Positions 58,774 to 64,000 of a stretch of DNA of 64,000 nt are shown here, piece by piece. The stretch covers positions 1,426,001 through 1,490,000 of the forward strand of contig OY762510.1 in NCBI GenBank assembly GCA_963665935.1, written 5' to 3'. Position numbers and translations under genes: made by a program. This DNA comes from Syntrophus sp963665935. GTDB lineage: Bacteria > Desulfobacterota > Syntrophia > Syntrophales > Syntrophaceae. Within the stretch, counting starts at the first letter, position 1. The number at the start of each line of letters is the position of its first letter. Below the pieces are notes generated by a model. The model was not told the origin of the DNA and ran no database searches. It was given only the letters and a program-made list of their open reading frames with translations.

Positions 58774-59421
58774 ATGTTTACCGGGATTATTCAGGGGATG
58801 GGGACGGTCCTCCGCCTGTCGAGGCGAGGTGAAGACGCCTTGCTGGAAATCGAGACGGCCATGGATCTTGCCGATTTCCGCATCGGGGACAGCATTGCCG
58901 TGAATGGAGCCTGTCTCACCGCAACGACCGTCAGTCGCCGGAGTTTTACCGCCGATGTTTCCGCAGAGACGCTCGCCCGGACGGATTTCGCCTTTTTTTC
59001 CCCGGGGCAGCGGGTCAATCTGGAGAAAGCCCTCCGCCTGACCGATTTTCTGGGGGGACACATTGTCCTCGGTCACATCGATGGCCTGGGAAAGATTGCA
59101 GAATGCTCCGCTAAATCCGGTTCCATTATTTTCCGAATTGAGATAGAAAGAAATTTAAACCGCTATCTTGTCCCCAAAGGCTCCGTCGCCGTTGATGGAG
59201 TCAGCCTCACGGTGAACCGCTGTGAGGAGAATGCCTTTTATGTTAATATGATTCCCCATACAGCGGAGAAAACGACGCTGGCATTTAAAAAAAAGGGCGA
59301 CTGGGTGAACATTGAGACCGACATCCTGGGCAAATACTTGGAGCGCCTCTTTTCTTCCGAAGAGAAGAAGGAAGGCGGCATTACCAGGGAATTGTTGATG
59401 AAACAGGGATTTTTAAAGTAA
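58774..59421 (+). CDS. ribE: Riboflavin synthase alpha subunit
   Basis: Dismutates lumazine to riboflavin. The 215-residue protein shows both repeats: MFTGIIQGMG, DSIAVNGACLTAT, then GHIVLGHIDGLG and VDGVSLTVN. In relatives ribD precedes it; here nrdR does. A few bases separate it from nrdR; ribBA follows after 79 bases. No FMN riboswitch is seen. Confidence 0.96.
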   Translation: MFTGIIQGMGTVLRLSRRGEDALLEIETAMDLADFRIGDSIAVNGACLTATTVSRRSFTADVSAETLARTDFAFFSPGQRVNLEKALRLTDFLGGHIVLGHIDGLGKIAECSAKSGSIIFRIEIERNLNRYLVPKGSVAVDGVSLTVNRCEENAFYVNMIPHTAEKTTLAFKKKGDWVNIETDILGKYLERLFSSEEKKEGGITRELLMKQGFLK

Positions 59422-59500
59422 ACTTGCGGGAAGCGCGCCGAGTTCCGTATGTGGAGAACGGAGAAAAAGAACGGCGTTTCCCAAAAGAGGAGAAAGAATT

Positions 59501-60703
59501 ATGGGTTTGTGTAAAATCGAAGAGGCCATAGAGGACATCCGGAATGGCAAGATGATCATTCTTGTAGATGATGAAGACCGGGAAAATGAAGGGGATCTCT
59601 GCATGGCGGCGCAGTTTGTTACGCCGGAAGCGATCAATTTCATGGCTAAATATGGGAGGGGACTGGTCTGCCTGACCCTGAACGAGGAACTGGCTGACAA
59701 GCTGAATCTGTCGATGATGGTGCAGGACAACCGGTCCCGCTTCGGAACGGCGTTTACGGTATCCATTGAAGCGCGCTCCGGGGTAACCACGGGGATTTCC
59801 GCTGCGGATCGGGCAACGACCATTCAGGCGGCTGTGGCGGATGCTGTTCAGCCCGGCGATCTCGTCAGTCCCGGCCATGTTTTCCCAATTGTGGCCAAGA
59901 AGGGTGGTGTTCTGGTCAGGACGGGCCAGACCGAGGGATCGGTAGATCTGGCGAGGCTTGCGAAGTTGAAGCCCGCGGGAGTGATCTGTGAAATCATGAA
60001 GGATGACGGGACAATGGCCCGGATGCCCGATCTGGAGATCTTTGCCCAGGAACACGGTTTGAAGATTGCGACCATTGCGGATCTGATCGAATTCCGGATG
60101 AAGCACGAATCCCTGATCCGTCGGGCGGCGACGGCAACCATTCCGACCCGTTACGGCGGGGAATTCAAGCTTGTCGTCTACGAAAATGATGTGGATAAAC
60201 TTCAGCATCTGGCCATGGTTAAAGGAGACATCCAGCCGGAAGACGAGGTCCTGGTGCGGGTCCATTCCGAATGCCTGACGGGCGACGTGTTTGGTTCCGA
60301 ACGGTGCGACTGCGGTGATCAGCTCCATACAGCCATGGAAATGATCGAGAAGGAAGGAAAGGGCGTTATTGTTTACATGCATCAGGAAGGCCGGGGAATC
60401 GGGCTAGCCAACAAAATCAAGGCCTATGAACTGCAGGAGAAGGGGAAGGATACCGTCGAGGCGAATATTGCCCTGGGCTTCAAGCCGGATTTGCGGGATT
60501 ATGGGATCGGAGCGCAGATCCTCGTCGATCTCGGCGTGAAGAAGATGCGCCTGATGACCAACAACCCGAAAAAGATCGTCGGTCTGGAAGGATACGGGAT
60601 CAAGGTTACGCAACGGGTGCCGATTGAAATTACGCCCACGGACAAGAATATCCGCTATCTGACCACGAAAAAGAATAAGATGGGACACATTCTGGAGATA
60701 TAG
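59501..60703 (+). CDS. ribBA: DHBP synthase / GTP cyclohydrolase II fusion
   Basis: A 400-residue bifunctional enzyme starting both branches of riboflavin synthesis. The N-terminal RibB domain (1-200) has LVDDEDRENEGDLC and YGRGLVCL; the C-terminal RibA domain (205-400) has the zinc ligands GSERCDCGDQLHTA and the EGRGIGLANKI motif. AGGAGAAAGAATT precedes the ATG. Confidence 0.97.
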   Translation: MGLCKIEEAIEDIRNGKMIILVDDEDRENEGDLCMAAQFVTPEAINFMAKYGRGLVCLTLNEELADKLNLSMMVQDNRSRFGTAFTVSIEARSGVTTGISAADRATTIQAAVADAVQPGDLVSPGHVFPIVAKKGGVLVRTGQTEGSVDLARLAKLKPAGVICEIMKDDGTMARMPDLEIFAQEHGLKIATIADLIEFRMKHESLIRRAATATIPTRYGGEFKLVVYENDVDKLQHLAMVKGDIQPEDEVLVRVHSECLTGDVFGSERCDCGDQLHTAMEMIEKEGKGVIVYMHQEGRGIGLANKIKAYELQEKGKDTVEANIALGFKPDLRDYGIGAQILVDLGVKKMRLMTNNPKKIVGLEGYGIKVTQRVPIEITPTDKNIRYLTTKKNKMGHILEI

Positions 60704-60859
60704 TGTCCAGGAAAAAAACGGCTCCCCTGAGGGAAGCAGGGAAGGCAGGGCGGTGAATTGTGTATACCCCAGTAAGTCGAGAGGATGATAAGGCCGTCGG
60801 CAAAGAATGCGCCCTGCTATGAACTTGGGAGAAACGAGATACGAAAAGAGGAGGATGAC

Positions 60860-61324
60860 ATGCCGATAGCAACAGAGGGACGTTTAATTGCCACAGGAAT
60901 GAGAATTGGCATCGCCGTCAGCCGTTTTAATGATTTTATAGGCAGTCGGCTTCTGGATGGTGCTCTGGATGCCCTGATACGTTCCGGGGCGGAAGAAAAG
61001 GACATTCAGATTTATCGGGTGCCCGGGGCATTCGAATTGCCGCTGGTGGCTAAAAAGCTTGCCGGGAGTAAACGCTTTGATGCCGTCATCTGCCTGGGAG
61101 CGGTGATCCGCGGTGCGACGCCGCATTTTGATTACATCAGTGCAGAGGTATCCAAAGGGATTGCCAATGTCGGTCTGGAGATGGGAGTTCCCATAGCCTT
61201 TGGCGTTTTGACGACGGATACGATCGAACAGGCGATTGAACGGGCGGGCACCAAGGCCGGGAACAAAGGCTGGGATGCCGCCATGACGGCCATCGAGATG
61301 GTTGATCTATTAAGGCAGATATGA
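60860..61324 (+). CDS. ribH: Lumazine synthase
   Basis: Condenses DHBP with the ribityl pyrimidine. The 154-residue protein has IGIAVSRFNDFI, VPGAFELPLVAK, CLGAVIRGATPHFDY and GVLTTDTIEQAIER. The ATG at 60860 with AGAGGAGG upstream is preferred to an in-frame codon at 60785 that would add 25 unrelated residues. Confidence 0.97.
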   Translation: MPIATEGRLIATGMRIGIAVSRFNDFIGSRLLDGALDALIRSGAEEKDIQIYRVPGAFELPLVAKKLAGSKRFDAVICLGAVIRGATPHFDYISAEVSKGIANVGLEMGVPIAFGVLTTDTIEQAIERAGTKAGNKGWDAAMTAIEMVDLLRQI

Positions 61325-61497
61325 TGCCGCGCTCTATCAGGGGCACATCCTGCAGAAGCTTCCAATTCCAGAACAGGGATGATATTCAGGGCGGCGAGGC
61401 GGTGACGGTGCGGGTGTGCTGATGCGGATTTCGAGCAGCCGATGAGGCCGCCGCGTGCCGAAAGCGTTTTGATAGGAAATTGGAATTAGAGGGTTTC

Positions 61498-61953
61498 ATG
61501 CGTCAGAGAAGGATAGCACGGGAAATTGCCCTGCAGGTTCTTTACAGCCTGGAAGTTGTGGAAATGGAGGCGGGGGAGGCTATCGAGCTGTATTGGAATC
61601 ATCACGAAGCCCCGCTAGAAGCAAAACCTTTTTCGTCCCTTCTGGTCGAAGGGACGTGGGAACATCGGGATCAGATTGACGCTCTGATCGGCAGCTGCTC
61701 CGAAAACTGGTCCATAGCCAGGATGTCCAAAGTCGATAAAAGCATCCTGCGCATGGCGGTTTTTGAACTCTGTTTCTGTGCGGATATTCCTCCAAAAGTG
61801 ACGATGAATGAAGCCATTGATCTGGGAAAGGTTTACGGATCGGAAAATTCCGGCTCTTTTATCAATGGAATTCTTGACGCCCTGCATGTAAAGCTCAATA
61901 AAAAGGGCGTCGATCAGGAAATCGGCAGTTCCCTGGAAGAGTCGAAACAGTAA
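61498..61953 (+). CDS. nusB: Transcription antitermination factor NusB
   Basis: Needed for rRNA antitermination. A 151-residue helical protein: RRIAREIALQVLYSLEV, MSKVDKSILRMAVFEL, PKVTMNEAIDLGKVYGSENSG. The ATG at 61498 has AGAGGG upstream; a TTG 18 bases earlier is less likely. It follows ribH, as in many bacteria. Confidence 0.95.
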   Translation: MRQRRIAREIALQVLYSLEVVEMEAGEAIELYWNHHEAPLEAKPFSSLLVEGTWEHRDQIDALIGSCSENWSIARMSKVDKSILRMAVFELCFCADIPPKVTMNEAIDLGKVYGSENSGSFINGILDALHVKLNKKGVDQEIGSSLEESKQ

Positions 61954-62242
61954 AGGCGCAAGTTTCTGACGCATCCCCTGTCCTTTTTTTGAAAAAAAAG
62001 GTCCTTTCGCCCTTCCCTCCTTATTTATCCCGGCTTTCTCTTATGATACGCAACCTGCTGACCGACAGGAAGAAATTCCTCCGATCTTCAGAATAGGGCA
62101 TTCCTGTGGAATCATGTCCCCTGCCCGATTTATACTGTTCTGATTCTGAAGTTAGAGAGAGCAAACAGGGCGACCGTTTCCGTGTTGAATGCGTTATCGT
62201 AATATGTTAAAGAAAATTCCGAATTTAATAAGGGAGTGCCCT
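61954..62242. other. Intergenic region before leuS
   Basis: About 290 bases. An A/T-rich hairpin (about 61979-62005, GTCCTTTTTTT...AAAAAAAGGTCC) may end the nusB transcript. I saw no T-box leader motifs upstream of leuS. Confidence 0.4.
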
Positions 62243-64000
62243 ATGAACAGAAAATACACGCCTCAGGAAATTGAAGAAAAGTGGCAGCGATACTGGGAAG
62301 AAACGGGGACCTTCAAGGTTACGGAAGATCCGGCCAAGAAGAAATACTACCTTCTGGAGATGTTTCCTTACCCCTCCGGCAAGATTCATATCGGTCATGT
62401 AAGAAACTATACCATCGGCGATGTGGTGGCCCGGTACAAGCGAATGGAAGGGTACAACGTTCTGCACCCCATGGGCTGGGATTCCTTCGGCATGCCGGCG
62501 GAGAATGCCGCCATTGAAAGGGGCATTCATCCCTCCCTCTGGACGAATGAGAATATCTCCCACATGAGAAAGCAACTCAAGCGGATGGGGTTCAGCTATG
62601 ACTGGGATCGCGAGGTCTCGACCTGCGAACCGGAATATTATCGCTGGGAACAGCTTTTTTTCCTCTGGATGTTCGAAAAGGGCCTCGTTTACAAGAAAAC
62701 CTCCAGCGTAAACTGGTGCCCCAAGTGTGAAACCGTCCTGGCCAACGAACAGGTGGAAGCAGGACTTTGCTGGCGCTGCGGTTCCGAGGTGATGGAAAAA
62801 ATTCTCGATCAGTGGTTCTTTCGCATTACCTCCTATATCGATGAACTCCTGGAGGGATGCGACCGGTTGACGGGTTGGCCGGAACGGGTGCTGACCATGC
62901 AGCGGAACTGGATCGGCAAGAGTTACGGCTGCGAGGTTTCCTTCCCCATGGCGGATGGAGCCGGCGACATCAAGGTCTTTACGACCCGTCAGGATACCCT
63001 CTTCGGCGCCACCTTCATGCTGATTGCCGCCGAACATCCCCTCGTCATGGAACTGGTCAGAGGGAAACCTCTTGAACAAGAGGCGATCGCCTTTGCGGAG
63101 GAAGTCAAAAAGCAGGACAAGCTGATGCGGACCTCGGATTATTATGAAAAACAGGGACTCTTTCTCGGCTGCTACTGCCTCAATCCGCTGACCGGCTGGA
63201 AAATGCCGATTTTTGCAACCAATTTTGTCCTTGCCGATTACGGCACCGGATGTGTGATGGCTGTGCCGACTCATGATCAGCGCGACTTCGAATTTGCCGA
63301 AAAGTTCAATCTCCGCAAGGTGGTGGTCATCTCGCCGCCGGGGCGGACCCTCGATCCGGAGACCATGACAGAGGCCTATGTGGAAGAGGGCATCCTCGTC
63401 AATTCCGGTCCCTTTGACGGGATGGAAAACCTCAAGGCACTGGATGCGATTGCCGATTATCTGATTGCCCGGGGAAAGGGAAAAAGGACCATCCAATACC
63501 GGCTCCGGGACTGGGGCATATCCCGGCAGCGATACTGGGGGGCGCCCATTCCCATGATCAACTGCCCGAAATGCGGCACGATGCCGGTTCCTGAAACAGA
63601 CCTTCCCGTCGTCCTGCCCCGGGATGTCGATTTTTCAGGGGAAGGGGGATCGCCCCTGGCGAGGCACCCCGAGTTCCTCAACACGACCTGTCCCGTCTGC
63701 GGCGGTCCGGCGAAGAGGGAAAGCGACACGATGGACACCTTTGTGGAATCCTCCTGGTATTTCGAACGCTACTGCTGTCCCGGCTTTGCGGAAAAACCCG
63801 GACTCAACCGGAAACAGGTGGATTACTGGATGCCCGTGGATCAGTATATCGGCGGGATTGAGCATGCCATCCTTCACCTCCTCTACGCCCGTTTTTACAC
63901 CAAGATGCTCCGGGATTTCGGTCTTGTCGGGGTGGACGAGCCTTTCACGAATCTGTTGACCCAGGGAATGGTCTGTAAGGAAACGACCCGCTGTCCGGAG
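62243..64000 (+). CDS. leuS: Leucyl-tRNA synthetase (partial, cut by the window end)
   Basis: The first 586 residues of LeuS. The HIGH motif is KIHIGHVRNYT, the zinc module includes CPKCETVLANEQVE, and the editing domain has TTRQDTLFGATFMLIA and GVMAVPTHDQRD-type sequence. MNRKYTPQEIEEKWQRYW is a normal N-terminus; AGGGAG precedes the ATG. The frame is open to the last base, so the KMSKS part lies outside the window. Confidence 0.97.
   Translation, partial: MNRKYTPQEIEEKWQRYWEETGTFKVTEDPAKKKYYLLEMFPYPSGKIHIGHVRNYTIGDVVARYKRMEGYNVLHPMGWDSFGMPAENAAIERGIHPSLWTNENISHMRKQLKRMGFSYDWDREVSTCEPEYYRWEQLFFLWMFEKGLVYKKTSSVNWCPKCETVLANEQVEAGLCWRCGSEVMEKILDQWFFRITSYIDELLEGCDRLTGWPERVLTMQRNWIGKSYGCEVSFPMADGAGDIKVFTTRQDTLFGATFMLIAAEHPLVMELVRGKPLEQEAIAFAEEVKKQDKLMRTSDYYEKQGLFLGCYCLNPLTGWKMPIFATNFVLADYGTGCVMAVPTHDQRDFEFAEKFNLRKVVVISPPGRTLDPETMTEAYVEEGILVNSGPFDGMENLKALDAIADYLIARGKGKRTIQYRLRDWGISRQRYWGAPIPMINCPKCGTMPVPETDLPVVLPRDVDFSGEGGSPLARHPEFLNTTCPVCGGPAKRESDTMDTFVESSWYFERYCCPGFAEKPGLNRKQVDYWMPVDQYIGGIEHAILHLLYARFYTKMLRDFGLVGVDEPFTNLLTQGMVCKETTRCPE

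Noticed and set aside
58762..60860. FMN riboswitch before ribE, ribBA or ribH
   Set aside because: I looked for the conserved RFN blocks in the gaps and saw none.
61954..62242. T-box or leader peptide before leuS
   Set aside because: No T-box motif and no Leu-rich short frame were seen.
62225..63496. A 423-residue open frame on the minus strand
   Set aside because: It lies fully inside leuS, whose frame shows HIGH, zinc and editing motifs; the antisense product has no recognisable feature.
1..64000. CRISPR array or rRNA genes
   Set aside because: No regularly spaced direct repeats and no rRNA-like stretches were seen.

Overview
The window looks like a chromosomal segment of an anaerobic deltaproteobacterium of the Syntrophus type (Desulfobacterota/Syntrophia). 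This rests on the hgcA-hgcB mercury-methylation pair, the DUF362/ferredoxin and CoxE/MoxR genes, the Ni/Fe-S-free but Cys-rich anaerobe flavour of the gene set, and the housekeeping order rpmF-acpP-fabF-rpiB-glyA-comEB-nrdR-ribE-ribBA-ribH-nusB-leuS. The species assignment is inference from family knowledge; no database was searched.

Layout. 1-5.0 kb: signalling genes (end of a FecR/Fn3-like surface protein, a response regulator, a CHASE2 histidine kinase, and a convergent hybrid kinase). 5.4-7.0 kb: hgcA and hgcB. 7.4-15 kb: a VPLPPS-tailed exported protein, a tandem ThyX-like protein, a zinc-ribbon protein, and an AraC-regulated set of carbonyl reductases (aldo/keto reductase, SDR, flavodoxin, YqhD-type dehydrogenase) resembling the E. 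coli yqhC-yqhD-dkgA arrangement. 15.3-19.6 kb: an island with an ATPase + TOPRIM-like pair (defence-like), a broken Fic gene joined in frame to a radC piece, and an IS1634-type element that sits inside an older insertion in that radC piece. 19.7-26.1 kb: a LexA-type repressor with a perfect palindromic operator, DUF362 ferredoxin, MoxR/VWA pair, isochorismatase, DUF1003 and an NrdG-like radical SAM protein.

26.3-28.5 kb: a relic integron. Three small AT-rich cassettes read leftward; each ends in an attC-like palindrome whose outer core matches the left boundary of the same cassette, and a decayed IntI-like integrase lies divergently at the head of the array. 28.5-38 kb: YgiQ radical SAM protein, a eukaryote-type chorismate mutase, a PAS sensor split by an amber codon, two secreted proteins, about 1 kb without a gene, and three small lipoproteins.

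38.0-49.1 kb: a ten-gene leftward operon: two helical-repeat proteins, a GrpE-like and a divergent Hsp70-like protein, two SUMF-domain proteins lacking the FGE cysteines, two Ycf46-like AAA+ ATPases, DUF1257 (Ycf35-like) and DUF2997. I know of no experimentally described system with this composition; it is the best candidate for an undescribed system. 49.3-51.3 kb: a small acidic protein and a nitrilase-like protein. 51.4-53.1 kb: tRNA-Glu(CTC) downstream of gltX. 53.3-64 kb: the housekeeping run on the plus strand, which lacks plsX-fabH-fabD-fabG before acpP and ribD before ribE, and ends within leuS.
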